From [Mycobacterium] nativiensis (lineage in GTDB: Bacteria > Actinomycetota > Actinomycetes > Mycobacteriales > Mycobacteriaceae), in assembly GCF_020172685.1 (NCBI RefSeq), contig NZ_CP083986.1:1081760-1145759 (forward strand): DNA of 64,000 bases, written 5' to 3'. Each line of letters starts with the position of its first letter. Within the stretch, counting starts at the first letter, position 1. The position numbers were made by a program, and so were the translations under genes. The notes under the pieces are model-generated. The model did no database searches and was not told where the DNA came from. It worked only from the letters and a program-made list of their open reading frames with translations. Below, piece after piece: positions 8,158 to 18,052 of this stretch.

Positions 8158-10536
8158 ATGACAGTGCACGCGACTTCGCAAACCGATCACCTGCTCGACG
8201 GGCTCAACCCGCAGCAACGCCAGGCCGTTCTGCATGAGGGCTCGCCGCTGCTGATCGTCGCCGGTGCCGGCTCGGGGAAGACCGCGGTGCTCACCCGGCG
8301 CATCGCCTACCTCCTGGCCGCCCGAGACGTCGGGGTGGGGCAGGTACTGGCGATCACCTTCACCAACAAGGCCGCCGCCGAGATGCGGGAGCGGGTGGTG
8401 TCGCTGATCGGCCCACGCGCCCGCGTCATGTGGGTGTCGACTTTTCACTCCACCTGCGTGCGGATCCTGCGCAATCAGGCCTCGGTGGTTCCCGGGCTGA
8501 ACTCCAACTTCTCCATCTACGACGCCGACGACTCGCGGCGGCTGCTGCTGATGATCGGCCGCGATATGGGCCTCGATGTCAAACGACACTCGCCGCGGCT
8601 GCTGGCGGGCGCCATCTCCAACCTCAAGAACGAGTTGATCGACCCCGACCGTGCGCTGGCTGAGCTCACCGAGGACTCCGACGATCTGAGCCGGGTTGTG
8701 GCGGCGGTGTACGCCGAATACCAGCGCCGGCTGCGCTCGGCCAACGCCCTGGACTTCGACGACCTGATCGGCGAGACGGTCGGCATCCTGCAGGCATTCC
8801 CGGAGATCGCCCAGCATTACCGCCGCCGGTTCCGGCACATCCTGGTCGACGAGTACCAAGACACCAACCACGCCCAGTACATGCTGGTGCGCGAGCTGGC
8901 GGGACACGGCGGTTCAGCGAGGCTCGACGGAGGAGAGGCGAAGCTGGGACCGCCGCGTGAGCACGGCTCTGAAACGGGGGACATCCCGCCGGCGGAGCTG
9001 TGCGTGGTCGGTGATGCCGACCAGTCCATCTACGCCTTCCGGGGCGCCACCATCCGCAACATCGAGGACTTCGAGCGCGACTACCCCGATGCGGCGACCA
9101 TGCTGCTGGAGCAGAACTACCGCTCCACCCAGAACATCCTGTCGGCGGCCAACGCGGTGATCGCCTACAACGCCGGGCGCCGGGACAAGCGGTTGTGGAC
9201 CGACGCCGGTGACGGCGAGCTGATCGTCGGTTATGTCGCCGACAACGAGCACGACGAGGCCCGGTTCGTCGCGCAGGAGATCGACGCCCTGACCGACGCC
9301 GGCACAGTCAACTACTCCGACATCGCGATCTTCTACCGCACCAACAACGCGTCCCGGTCGTTGGAAGAGGTGTTCATCCGCGCCGGTATCCCGTACAAAG
9401 TCGTTGGCGGCGTGCGCTTCTACGAACGCAAAGAGATTCGCGACATCATCGCCTACCTGCGGGTGCTGGACAACCCGGGTGACGCGGTGAGCCTGCGGCG
9501 CATCCTCAACACCCCGCGCCGCGGCATCGGCGACCGCGCCGAGGCGTGCGTGTCGGTGCACGCCGAGAACACCGGCACCGGTTTCGCCGCCGCACTGCGC
9601 GCCGCCGCCGAGGGCGGGGTGCCGATGCTCAACACCCGGTCGCAGAACGCGATCGCCGGATTCGTCGCGATGCTCGACGAACTGCGGGCGCATCTCAACA
9701 CCGCCGACGACGACCTCGGCGGTCTGGTCGAGATGGTGCTCGACCGCACCGGTTACCGCGCCGAACTCGAGGCCTCTACGGATCCGCAGGACCTCGCCAG
9801 GCTGGACAACATCAACGAACTCGTCAGCGTCGCCCACGAATTCAGCATCGACCGGGCCAACGCGCTCGCCGAACAGGCCGTCGGCGGCGCCGACATGGAC
9901 GAAGCAGAGGACGTGCCCGACGTCGGCGTGCTGGCGGCGTTTCTGGAGCGGGTCTCGCTGATCGCCGACACCGACGAGATCCCCGAACACGACTCCGGAA
10001 TGGTCACGCTGATGACCCTGCACACCGCCAAGGGCCTGGAATTCCCGGTGGTGTTCGTCATCGGCTGGGAGGACGGCATGTTCCCGCACATGCGGTCACT
10101 CGGCGATGCCCGCGAGCTCTCCGAGGAACGCCGGCTGGCCTACGTCGGCCTCACCCGGGCCCGGCAACGGCTCTACCTCAGCCGGGCCAAGGTGCGCTCG
10201 TCGTGGGGTCAGCCGATGCTGAACCCGGAGTCACGTTTCCTGCGAGAGATTCCGCAGCAGCTCGTCGACTGGCGGCGCACCGACGCCACTGCGGCGCCGA
10301 GCGCCCCGGTCAGCGGTGCCGGCCGGTTCGGCTCGCCTCGGCCCGCACCGTCGCGGTCGGGCAACCGGCCGTTGTTGGTCCTGGCGCCGGGGGACCGGGT
10401 CACGCACGACAAGTACGGCCTGGGCCGGGTGGAGGAAGTGTCCGGGGTGGGGGAGTCGGCGATGTCGCTGATCGACTTCGGCAGTTCCGGGCGGGTCAAG
10501 CTGATGCACAACCACGCGCCGGTCAGCAAGCTCTAA
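8158..10536 (+). CDS. uvrD1: UvrD/PcrA-type SF1A DNA helicase UvrD1
   Basis: A 792-residue 3'-5' helicase of nucleotide excision repair and replication-transcription conflict. All SF1 motifs are intact: GAGSGKT (36-42), ITFTNKAA, DEYQDT (about 231), GDADQSIYAFRGA, EQNYRST, TLMTLHTAKGLEF and VGLTRARQRLY. The last 50 residues (APGDRVTHDKYGLGRVEEVSG) form the Tudor-like RNA-polymerase-binding domain. Between motif II and the GDADQS motif sits extra glycine/charged sequence, about residues 249-276. Residues about 251-267 of it are encoded by a copy of a dispersed repeat (8910-8956). A TACGTT -10 at 8143-8148 lies 9 bases before the ATG, so the mRNA may be leaderless. The stop overlaps the convergent neighbour by 4 bp. 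Confidence 0.96.
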   Translation: MTVHATSQTDHLLDGLNPQQRQAVLHEGSPLLIVAGAGSGKTAVLTRRIAYLLAARDVGVGQVLAITFTNKAAAEMRERVVSLIGPRARVMWVSTFHSTCVRILRNQASVVPGLNSNFSIYDADDSRRLLLMIGRDMGLDVKRHSPRLLAGAISNLKNELIDPDRALAELTEDSDDLSRVVAAVYAEYQRRLRSANALDFDDLIGETVGILQAFPEIAQHYRRRFRHILVDEYQDTNHAQYMLVRELAGHGGSARLDGGEAKLGPPREHGSETGDIPPAELCVVGDADQSIYAFRGATIRNIEDFERDYPDAATMLLEQNYRSTQNILSAANAVIAYNAGRRDKRLWTDAGDGELIVGYVADNEHDEARFVAQEIDALTDAGTVNYSDIAIFYRTNNASRSLEEVFIRAGIPYKVVGGVRFYERKEIRDIIAYLRVLDNPGDAVSLRRILNTPRRGIGDRAEACVSVHAENTGTGFAAALRAAAEGGVPMLNTRSQNAIAGFVAMLDELRAHLNTADDDLGGLVEMVLDRTGYRAELEASTDPQDLARLDNINELVSVAHEFSIDRANALAEQAVGGADMDEAEDVPDVGVLAAFLERVSLIADTDEIPEHDSGMVTLMTLHTAKGLEFPVVFVIGWEDGMFPHMRSLGDARELSEERRLAYVGLTRARQRLYLSRAKVRSSWGQPMLNPESRFLREIPQQLVDWRRTDATAAPSAPVSGAGRFGSPRPAPSRSGNRPLLVLAPGDRVTHDKYGLGRVEEVSGVGESAMSLIDFGSSGRVKLMHNHAPVSKL
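8910..8956 (-). repeat. Dispersed 47-bp repeat, copy A (inside uvrD1)
   Basis: Read on the minus strand, this segment begins GCGGCGGTCCCAGCTTCG and ends CGTCGAGCCTCGCTGAACCG. It closely matches two intergenic copies at 51570-51616 and 55569-55615. It is fused in frame into the uvrD1 coding sequence, where it encodes roughly residues 251-267 in a surface loop between helicase motifs. All three copies share the flanking TCCC and CGCTGAA cores. No terminal inverted repeats or coding capacity are visible. Confidence 0.75.
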
Positions 10537-11075
10537 CTCCCGAACAGCCAGCGCTTGGTGTTCGGGTGCAGCGCGGTCACGACGGTCGCGATCTGGATGA
10601 TCGGGATGGTGTGCACGATCCACGGGACGCGGGCACCGGCGATGAACAGGCTGCCGAAGGTCAGCAGGGCGACCACCGCCCCGACGGCGATCTGGTAGCG
10701 GCCGAGCGGGCGCCGTAACAGCAGCAGGATCACCCCGGACACGGTCAACACCGCGAACACCAGGCTCAAGAAGGCGACCGCGACACAGAACAGCCGGTCG
10801 GTGTGCCACCAGCTGGCGATCAGGTCGGTGGACACCACGGAGGTGGCCCAGCAGCCGACGATGGCGAGTACGCAGGCAGTGATCGGAACAGCGGCCGACG
10901 CGTACTGAACCCGCACCGGCTGCGCCATCTCAGGGTGCCGTGTGGGCGGCGGTATCCGCGAGGCCCCGGTGACGATGGGAATAGCACCGGTCGGGGCCCG
11001 GCGGATGATGCGGCTGGCTGGATTGGAACCGGTGGGAGTCGCGCCGGTCGGTGGCTGGTGGCGGTCGGTCACCAA
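10533..11075 (-). CDS. Conserved actinobacterial membrane protein, four TM segments
   Basis: A 180-residue protein with a 55-residue proline/threonine-rich polar N-terminus followed by four hydrophobic segments (about 60-80, 94-118, 126-147 and 150-167). Charged residues flank the segments as expected for the inner membrane. No enzymatic motif is recognised, and I cannot name a family. The start at ATG 11075 was taken as the longest supported frame; MAQPVRVQY about 49 residues in is an alternative giving a compact four-helix protein. It overlaps the 3' end of uvrD1 by 4 bp and lies 6 bp downstream of the M23 peptidase, with which it is probably co-transcribed. Confidence 0.65.
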   Translation of the reverse strand: MVTDRHQPPTGATPTGSNPASRIIRRAPTGAIPIVTGASRIPPPTRHPEMAQPVRVQYASAAVPITACVLAIVGCWATSVVSTDLIASWWHTDRLFCVAVAFLSLVFAVLTVSGVILLLLRRPLGRYQIAVGAVVALLTFGSLFIAGARVPWIVHTIPIIQIATVVTALHPNTKRWLFGS

Positions 11076-11081
11076 ACCAGG

Positions 11082-12110
11082 TTATGCGAAATTGATCCCG
11101 CGCTTGGCGAGCCAGGAGGCCGGATCGATCCGACTGGTGCCGTTCTGCAGGACTTCGAAGTGCAGATGCGGGCCGGTGGAGTAGCCACGGTTGCCCATCT
11201 CGGCGATCTGGTCACCGGCCATCACACGCTCGCCGACGCTGACCAGCGACCGGTTGATGTGGCCGTACAGCGTCACGGTGCCGTCGGAGTGACGCACCTT
11301 GACCAGCATGCCGTAGCCCGCGCTGGGGCCGGATTCGATCACCACGCCGTCGGAGGCGGCCAGGATCGGGGTGCCGATGGCGTTGGCGATGTCGATGCCG
11401 GCGTGCAGCACGCCCCAGCGGTAGCCGAAGTTCGAGGTGAACGCACCCTGAGTCGGCGCGACGAACAGCGGCCGCTGCAGCCGGGCCTCGCGCTCGGCGC
11501 GTTCCTGGGCGAACGCCACGCCCTTGGCCAGCTCCTCGTTGTGCACGACGACGTTGGCGGCCGCCTTGACCGTGATCATCTGCATGCCGCGGCTGGAGGT
11601 GGTGGTCGTGGCGTCGTTCAGCGTGGTCTTGCTGGCGGCCAGCACCGCGGGCCGGGCGACGGTGTCACCCGACGGGTGGGTGGCGGCGTGCGCCGCCGCT
11701 GCGGCCGCACCGGCGGCCATTGCGGCGATCATCACGCGGCTCTTGACGGCACCGGCCGGCTGGCTGCGGTGGCGTCCGCTCCGGGCACGCATACCGGCGG
11801 CGCCATTCGGGTACAGGTACTCATCGGGGTAGCCGCCGCGGGGGAAGGCCAGCCGCAGTACCGGCATGTTGTCGGTGTCGGTGAGGTCGTCCAGCTCGGG
11901 GGCCGACAACACCGCTGCCGCCGCCTCGTCGAACGGGCAGTCGCTGAATCCGGCGGCGTCGTCGAGCGGGCCGAACTCGCTGAACGGAATGATGTCAGTG
12001 ACCTCGGTCGGGTTGGGTGCCGCCGACCGGGCTGCAGCCGCCACACCATCGCTCCGGCGTCGGGGCACGCGCCCGCCCGGAACCGAACGCATGGCTGTAC
12101 TGCGCTGCAT
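11082..12110 (-). CDS. M23-family (LytM-type) cell-wall metallopeptidase, Rv0950c-like
   Basis: A 342-residue membrane-anchored peptidoglycan hydrolase candidate. A basic, low-complexity cytoplasmic N-terminus of about 110 residues precedes one membrane anchor (VMIAAMAAGAAAAAA, about 125-140). An extracytoplasmic linker and the C-terminal Peptidase_M23 domain follow. Zinc and catalytic motifs are intact: HAGIDIA (HxxxD), LYGH and GPHLHFE (HxH), so it is probably an active enzyme rather than a LytM scaffold. It is divergent from sucC across 271 bp. In mycobacteria such enzymes remodel cross-links during growth and division; the specific role is not known to me. Confidence 0.9.
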   Translation of the reverse strand: MQRSTAMRSVPGGRVPRRRSDGVAAAARSAAPNPTEVTDIIPFSEFGPLDDAAGFSDCPFDEAAAAVLSAPELDDLTDTDNMPVLRLAFPRGGYPDEYLYPNGAAGMRARSGRHRSQPAGAVKSRVMIAAMAAGAAAAAAHAATHPSGDTVARPAVLAASKTTLNDATTTTSSRGMQMITVKAAANVVVHNEELAKGVAFAQERAEREARLQRPLFVAPTQGAFTSNFGYRWGVLHAGIDIANAIGTPILAASDGVVIESGPSAGYGMLVKVRHSDGTVTLYGHINRSLVSVGERVMAGDQIAEMGNRGYSTGPHLHFEVLQNGTSRIDPASWLAKRGINFA

Positions 12111-12381
12111 CAGTCTGGAAGATCCTTCGGTCGTAATCAGAACGTTATAAAGACCTAGACCTGGTGACGGTAACCACTGCCCCGGGTTCCTGGCAAGCTA
12201 TCGGCCGAATCCGGGTATTGAATGTGAAGCGGATCACCATTTTCTGGCGGTGAGATGTGCCACAGCGGTGGTATGGGAGGCGGGAACCCCGCCGCGGGGT
12301 CGATACAGTGCCAGCGGAGTTAAATCCTTGTGACCCGACAGTGCCGGCGTTCCGGCTACCCGTAATAAGACAGTGAGCCCA

Positions 12382-13557
12382 ATGGATCTTTTCGAGTATC
12401 AGGCGAAGGAGCTGTTCGCCAAGCACAACGTGCCCACCACTCCTGGCCGAGTAACCACCTCGGCTGAGGACGCCAAGGCCATCGCCACCGAGATCGGCCG
12501 ACCGGTCATGGTCAAGGCCCAGGTCAAGGCCGGCGGACGTGGCAAGGCCGGCGGCGTGAAGTACGCCGCCACCCCGGAAGACGCCCTTACCCACGCGCAG
12601 AACATTCTCGGCCTGGACATCAAGGGCCACATCGTCAAGAAGCTGCTGGTGGCCGAGGCGAGCGACATCGCCGAGGAGTACTACATCTCCTTCCTGCTGG
12701 ACCGGTCCAACCGCACCTACCTGGCCATGTGTTCGGTCGAGGGCGGTATGGAGATCGAAGAGGTCGCCGCCACCAAGCCGGAGCGACTGGCCAAGGTGCC
12801 CGTCGACGCCGTCAAGGGTGTTGACCTGGCGTTCGCCCGCTCGATTGCCGAGCAGGGCCACCTGCCCGCCGAGGTGCTCGACGCCGCCGCGGTGACCATC
12901 CAGAAGCTGTGGGAGGTCTTCGTCGCCGAAGACGCCACCCTGGTCGAGGTCAACCCGCTGGTTCGCACCCCCGACGACCAGATCCTGGCGCTGGACGGCA
13001 AGGTCACCCTGGACGGCAACGCCGAGTTCCGTCAGCCCGGCCACGCCGAGTTCGCCGACCTCGACGCGACCGACCCGCTGGAGATCAAGGCCAAAGAGCA
13101 CGACCTGAACTACGTCAAGCTGGACGGCGAGGTCGGCATCATCGGCAACGGCGCCGGCCTGGTCATGTCCACGCTGGACGTCACCGCCTACGCCGGTGAG
13201 AAGCACGGCGGCGTGAAGCCGGCCAACTTCCTCGACATCGGAGGCGGCGCCTCCGCCGAGGTGATGGCCGCCGGCCTGGACGTCATCCTGGGTGACAAGC
13301 AGGTCAAGAGCGTCTTCGTCAACGTTTTCGGTGGCATCACCGCGTGCGACGCGGTGGCCAACGGCATCGTCAAGGCCCTGGAGATGCTCGGCGGCGCCGC
13401 GACCAAGCCGCTGGTGGTGCGCCTGGACGGCAACAACGTCGAGGAGGGTCGGGCGATCCTGGCCGAGGCCAACCACCCGCTGGTGACCGTCGTCGCCACC
13501 ATGGACGAGGCCGCCGACAAGGCCGCCGAGCTGGCCAACGCCGGAAAGGACGCATAA
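12382..13557 (+). CDS. sucC: Succinyl-CoA synthetase (ADP-forming) beta subunit
   Basis: A 391-residue ATP-grasp subunit of the TCA-cycle enzyme that makes ATP from succinyl-CoA. It starts [18 protein letters not shown], the conserved N-terminus, which is why ATG 12382 was preferred over the in-frame GTG at 12373. The N-terminal ATP-grasp part includes [16 protein letters not shown]. The C-terminal ligase part contains FLDIGGGAS and [15 protein letters not shown], which contact the phosphohistidine and CoA sites. sucD follows after 3 bases, giving the usual sucCD operon. The 271-bp upstream gap carries an A/T-rich TTAAAT patch near 12320 that may be part of the promoter. Confidence 0.97.
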   Translation: MDLFEYQAKELFAKHNVPTTPGRVTTSAEDAKAIATEIGRPVMVKAQVKAGGRGKAGGVKYAATPEDALTHAQNILGLDIKGHIVKKLLVAEASDIAEEYYISFLLDRSNRTYLAMCSVEGGMEIEEVAATKPERLAKVPVDAVKGVDLAFARSIAEQGHLPAEVLDAAAVTIQKLWEVFVAEDATLVEVNPLVRTPDDQILALDGKVTLDGNAEFRQPGHAEFADLDATDPLEIKAKEHDLNYVKLDGEVGIIGNGAGLVMSTLDVTAYAGEKHGGVKPANFLDIGGGASAEVMAAGLDVILGDKQVKSVFVNVFGGITACDAVANGIVKALEMLGGAATKPLVVRLDGNNVEEGRAILAEANHPLVTVVATMDEAADKAAELANAGKDA

Positions 13558-13560
13558 GTC

Positions 13561-14463
<903 letters not shown>

Positions 14464-14509
14464 CTGTTTTCTGCCGAGCAGTCCCCCGCAAGCGGGAGGT
14501 ACCCCCAGT

Positions 14510-14545
14510 GAAAGCCCCCATTTTCAGCTGAATTTGGGGGCTTTC
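14510..14545 (+). terminator. Intrinsic terminator-like hairpin after sucCD
   Basis: Arms GAAAGCCCCCA and TGGGGGCTTTC pair perfectly around a 14-base loop. The right arm ends in CTTTC. It lies between the sucD stop and the next gene on the same strand, so it separates the sucCD unit from the thiolase-like gene. Confidence 0.75.
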
Positions 14546-14574
14546 GCGTCTGCTCACCGTAGGAAGGTGAACCC

Positions 14575-16107
14575 ATGAGCATCGACCCGCGCACCCCCGT
14601 CGTCGTCGGAGTCGGGCAGGCCGCCGAGCGCATCGACGACGCCGACTACCGCGGCATGTCGCCGGTCGAGCTGGCCGCTGCCGCCACCCAGGCCGCACTG
14701 GCCGACACCGGTGCCGATGCGGCGCGGATCGCCACCGCCATCGACGCGGTGGTGGCCACCCGGGCGTTCGAGAACTCGATCCCGAAAGCGCCTGCGCCGC
14801 TGGGTAAGTCGAACAATTTCCCGCGGTCCGTCGCGCGGCTGATCGGCGCCGAACCGGCTCGGGCGGTGCTGGACAAGGTCGGCGGTCAGGGGCCGCAGAA
14901 GCTGCTCACCGAGTTCGCCGGTGAGATCGTGGCCGGCACCGCCGACGTCGTGCTGCTGTGCGGCTCGGATGCCACCTCGACGCTGCGTCACTTCGCCGGC
15001 GCCGAGAACAAGCCGGATTTCACCGAGACCATCGACGGGCAGCTCGAAGACCGCGGCTACGGGCTCGAGGACTTCGTCGAGCACTACACCGTCATCCACG
15101 GGCTGACCGGTGCGCCGGTGCAGTACGGCCTGCTGGAGAACGCCCGTCGCGCCCGACTGGGCCTCGGCACGGCCGACTACCTGCAGGCGATGGCGGAACT
15201 GTTCGCTCCGATGACCAAGATCGCCGCCAAGAACCCGTTCTCGGCCTCCCCGGTGGAGCGCTCGATCGACGAGCTGGCCACGATCAGCAGCTCCAACCGG
15301 ATGATCTGCGACCCCTACCCGCGGCTGCTGGTGGCCCGCGATCAGGTCAACCAGGGCGCCGCGGCGCTGCTGATGTCGGTGGAGGCCGCCCGGCGCCTGG
15401 GTGTGCCCGAAAACCGCTGGGTGTATCTGCACGGCCACGCCGACATGCGTGAGCAGCGCCTGCTGGAGCGTCCCGACCTGAGTGCCTACCCGGCAGCCGT
15501 CGCGGCCACCACCGAGGCGCTCGCGATGGCCGGGATCGGCTTCGGCGACGTCGCGGCGATGGACCTCTACAGCTGCTTCCCGGTGCCGGTGTTCAACATC
15601 TGCGACGCGTTCGGCCTGGCCGCCGATGATCCGCGCGGGCTGACCCTCACCGGCGGGCTGCCGTTCTTCGGGGGCGCCGGCAACAACTACTCGATGCACG
15701 CCATCGCCGAAGCCGTGGCGGCCGCCCGGAGCGTCCCGGGACAATTCGCGCTGGTGGGCGCCAACGGCGGCATGCAGAGCAAGTATTCGGTCGGGGTGTA
15801 CTCAAGCACCCCGGTGCCGTGGACGGCGGATCGCAGCGCGGAGCTGCAGGCCGGGCTCGACGCCGGGCCGACGGTCGCGGTCACCGAACACGCCGACGGT
15901 CCGGCGACCATCGAGACCTACAGCGTCCGCTACGACTGGGAGACCCGCACGGGCATCATCATCGGCCGGCTGGACGCCGACGGCAGTCGCTTCCTGGCGA
16001 CCACCGAGGACGACGACCTGGTGGCACTGCTGTCCGACGGCGAACCGCTGGGAGCGCCCATCACGGTGCGTGCCCTCGACTACGGCAACCGCTGCTCGTT
16101 GCGGTAG
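14575..16107 (+). CDS. Thiolase-like protein type 1 (TLP1)
   Basis: A 510-residue thiolase-fold protein with an additional C-terminal domain (about residues 415-510). This is the layout of mycobacterial TLP1, described as monomeric and lacking thiolase activity in M. smegmatis. The N-terminus TPVVVGVGQAAER is thiolase-like. The usual nucleophile motif (CxSG) is replaced by VGGQGPQKLL around residue 103, and the GHPxGxSG motif by GGLPFFGGAGNNYSMHA (about 360). A conserved Cys remains in YSCFPVP. A strong AGGAAGG ribosome site precedes ATG 14575. It probably binds acyl-CoA or lipid rather than condensing acetyl-CoA, which is an inference from missing residues. It is often annotated simply as acetyl-CoA acetyltransferase. 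Confidence 0.8.
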   Translation: MSIDPRTPVVVGVGQAAERIDDADYRGMSPVELAAAATQAALADTGADAARIATAIDAVVATRAFENSIPKAPAPLGKSNNFPRSVARLIGAEPARAVLDKVGGQGPQKLLTEFAGEIVAGTADVVLLCGSDATSTLRHFAGAENKPDFTETIDGQLEDRGYGLEDFVEHYTVIHGLTGAPVQYGLLENARRARLGLGTADYLQAMAELFAPMTKIAAKNPFSASPVERSIDELATISSSNRMICDPYPRLLVARDQVNQGAAALLMSVEAARRLGVPENRWVYLHGHADMREQRLLERPDLSAYPAAVAATTEALAMAGIGFGDVAAMDLYSCFPVPVFNICDAFGLAADDPRGLTLTGGLPFFGGAGNNYSMHAIAEAVAAARSVPGQFALVGANGGMQSKYSVGVYSSTPVPWTADRSAELQAGLDAGPTVAVTEHADGPATIETYSVRYDWETRTGIIIGRLDADGSRFLATTEDDDLVALLSDGEPLGAPITVRALDYGNRCSLR

Positions 16108-16136
16108 CGCCTCGCGCCACGAGGGCGCGAGCGCTA
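16105..16136. terminator. Bidirectional terminator sharing both stop codons
   Basis: A near-perfect hairpin with arms TAGCGCCTCGCGCC and GGCGCGAGCGCTA, one bulged base, and a short loop around ACGA. The leftmost TAG is the stop of the plus-strand TLP1 gene and the rightmost CTA is the complement of the TAG stop of the minus-strand oxidoreductase. The stem therefore spans the whole convergent gap. There is no U-tract on either strand. Confidence 0.6.
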
Positions 16137-16982
16137 GGCGGAGAGGCCGAGCTTGCCGGCCAGCCGCTCGACGTAAGCGGCCACCTCCGCTTCGGAGCGG
16201 TCCGGCAACCCGAACAGCGTCTCGGTGACGCCGATCTCGGCCCAGTGCGCCAGCTTCTCGGGCACCGGCTTGAAGTCCAGCGCCACGATCTGCGGCGCCC
16301 CGTCGCGGTCGGCGGCAGCCCAGGTGTCCTGCAGCAGCTTGACCGGCTCGTCGATGTCGAAGTCGCGCGGCGTGGTGATCCAGCCGTCGGCGCTGCGGGC
16401 GATCCACTTGAAGTTCTTCTCGGTACCGGCCGCACCGACGAGCACCGGAATGTGCGACTGCATCGGCTTGGGCCAGGCCCAGCTGGGCCCGAAGTTCACG
16501 AACTCGCCTTCGTAGGCCGCTTCCTCCTCGGTCCACAGCGCCCGCATGGCCTCCAGGTACTCCCGCAGCATGGTGCGCCGGCGGCCCGGCGGCACCCCGT
16601 GGTCGGCCAGCTCGTCGGTGTTCCAGCCGAAGCCCACACCCAGGCTCACCCGGCCACCGGACAGGTGGTCCAGGGTGGCGATGGATTTCGCCAGCGTGAT
16701 CGGATCGTGCTCGACGGGCAGCGCCACCGCGGTCGACAGTCGCACCCGAGAGGTGACCGCACATGCGGTACCCAGACTGACCCACGGGTCGAGGGTGCGC
16801 ATGTAGCGGTCGTCGGGAAGTGACTCGTCGCCGGTCGTGGGGTGCGCCGCCTGGCGCTTGATCGGAATGTGCGTGTGTTCGGGGACATAGAACGTGGAAA
16901 AGCCGTGGTCGTCGGCGAGTTTGGCGGCCGCCGCCGGGGTGATGCCACGGTCACTGGTGAACAGCACAAGCCCGTAATCCAT
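16134..16982 (-). CDS. LLM-class F420-dependent oxidoreductase (Rv0953c-like)
   Basis: A 282-residue luciferase-like TIM-barrel protein. The N-terminus MDYGLVLFTSDRGITP matches Rv0953c, which fixed the start at ATG 16982 rather than the longer frame to 17030. Family features are FYVPEHTHIP with the conserved His, SRVRLSTAVALPVEHDP, the LDHLSGGRVSLGVGFGWN signature (phosphate/F420 loop) and PVLVGAAGTEKNFKWIARSADGW. Mycobacteria use F420 for most of this subgroup; the substrate is unknown. It is convergent with the TLP1 gene and divergent from the DUF5336 gene. Confidence 0.87.
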   Translation of the reverse strand: MDYGLVLFTSDRGITPAAAAKLADDHGFSTFYVPEHTHIPIKRQAAHPTTGDESLPDDRYMRTLDPWVSLGTACAVTSRVRLSTAVALPVEHDPITLAKSIATLDHLSGGRVSLGVGFGWNTDELADHGVPPGRRRTMLREYLEAMRALWTEEEAAYEGEFVNFGPSWAWPKPMQSHIPVLVGAAGTEKNFKWIARSADGWITTPRDFDIDEPVKLLQDTWAAADRDGAPQIVALDFKPVPEKLAHWAEIGVTETLFGLPDRSEAEVAAYVERLAGKLGLSA

Positions 16983-17137
16983 ATTCCGATTAGAACGTGT
17001 TCCTGTTCGGTGGGCGACAGGGGGTCCCATTACCGCACGGTGTTGACCCGCCGGCTCGACCCGAGAGTGCGCTAGCGTGGATGGTCGAACCGCGCCGCAC
17101 CCCTCACACGCACTTGCCCCCGAGCACAGGAGAGGTC

Positions 17138-18016
17138 ATGACCTACTCACCCGGGAACCCTGGTTTCCAGCCTTCCCAACCGCCGGGTTCCTACGGGCCC
17201 CCGGCATCCTCCACGCCGTCGTTCGCCAAAACCGCAGATGTCGAGAGCAAGCTCCCGCTGTACCTGCAGATCGCGGTGGCGGTGCTGGGGCTCGGCGTCT
17301 ACCTGGCGAACTTCGGGCCGATCGTGACCGTCACCAACGGCGAGTACCCGCTGATCCTCGGCGACGCCGGGCACACGGTTCCGCTGGCGCTGCTGGCCGG
17401 CCTGCTCGCCGGGGCAGGCCTGCTGCCCAAGGCGAAGCAGTACACCGCGGTGGTTGCCGCGATCTCGGCTCTGGGGGCGTTGCTGGCGATCGCGACCCTC
17501 GCCGATGCCGGTGACGACTACACCGTCGGCTGGGGGCTGTGGCTGGTGCTGACGTTCAGCATCCTGCAGGCCGTCGCCGCGGTCGGAGCGCTGCTGCTGG
17601 AGGCCGGTGTCGTCACCGCTCCCGCGCCGCGCCCCAAGTACGACCCGTACGCCCAGTACGGGCTGCCGCCGGGCGGTAACTACTACGGTCAGCCGGGCCA
17701 GCACGGGTACGGCCAGCAGGGTCCGCAGCAGTCCGGATACCCGTCCTACGGCGGCAGTTACCCGTCGGCGCCGTCCAGCGGCGGCTTCGGTGCCCAGTCG
17801 GCCCCGTCGACCGGCGGATTCAGCTCCGGTCCGCAGCCGACGCCGCAGGGTCCGCCCACGCCGCCGACCGGATTCCCCAGCTTCAGCCCGCCCTCGACCG
17901 GCGCTCCGGGCAGTTCTTCGACGGCAGGCCAGGGTGGGACGGGTCAAGGTCAGAGCTCGACGGGCGGCCAGCAGTCGCAGGGCGGTTCCGCCCCGTCGGG
18001 GCCGGCTCAGCCCTAA
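17138..18016 (+). CDS. DUF5336 membrane protein, Rv0954-like
   Basis: A 292-residue protein. A 45-residue Pro/Ser/Gly N-terminus is followed by four membrane segments (about 43-62, 70-90, 97-120 and 131-155) and a 130-residue cytoplasmic tail. That tail is dominated by Tyr-Gly-Gln, Ser-Thr and Pro-Gly repeats and is probably disordered. AGGAGAGGT precedes ATG 17138. It matches Rv0954, reported as a member of the mycobacterial cell-division complex. The next gene encodes a PerM-like division-associated protein 36 bp downstream, which fits a shared role at the septum. The disordered tail may be a phosphorylation or condensate region; that is speculation. Confidence 0.8.
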   Translation: MTYSPGNPGFQPSQPPGSYGPPASSTPSFAKTADVESKLPLYLQIAVAVLGLGVYLANFGPIVTVTNGEYPLILGDAGHTVPLALLAGLLAGAGLLPKAKQYTAVVAAISALGALLAIATLADAGDDYTVGWGLWLVLTFSILQAVAAVGALLLEAGVVTAPAPRPKYDPYAQYGLPPGGNYYGQPGQHGYGQQGPQQSGYPSYGGSYPSAPSSGGFGAQSAPSTGGFSSGPQPTPQGPPTPPTGFPSFSPPSTGAPGSSSTAGQGGTGQGQSSTGGQQSQGGSAPSGPAQP

Positions 18017-18052
18017 CCCGCGACCGCGCGCCGAGTTGAACGTGCCCGCAGC

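Noticed and set aside
12320..12365. Eleven-codon leaderless ORF (GTG 12330) as an attenuator of sucCD
   Set aside because: The frame is too short and its codons show no regulatory amino-acid run; spacing to the TTAAAT patch is poor.
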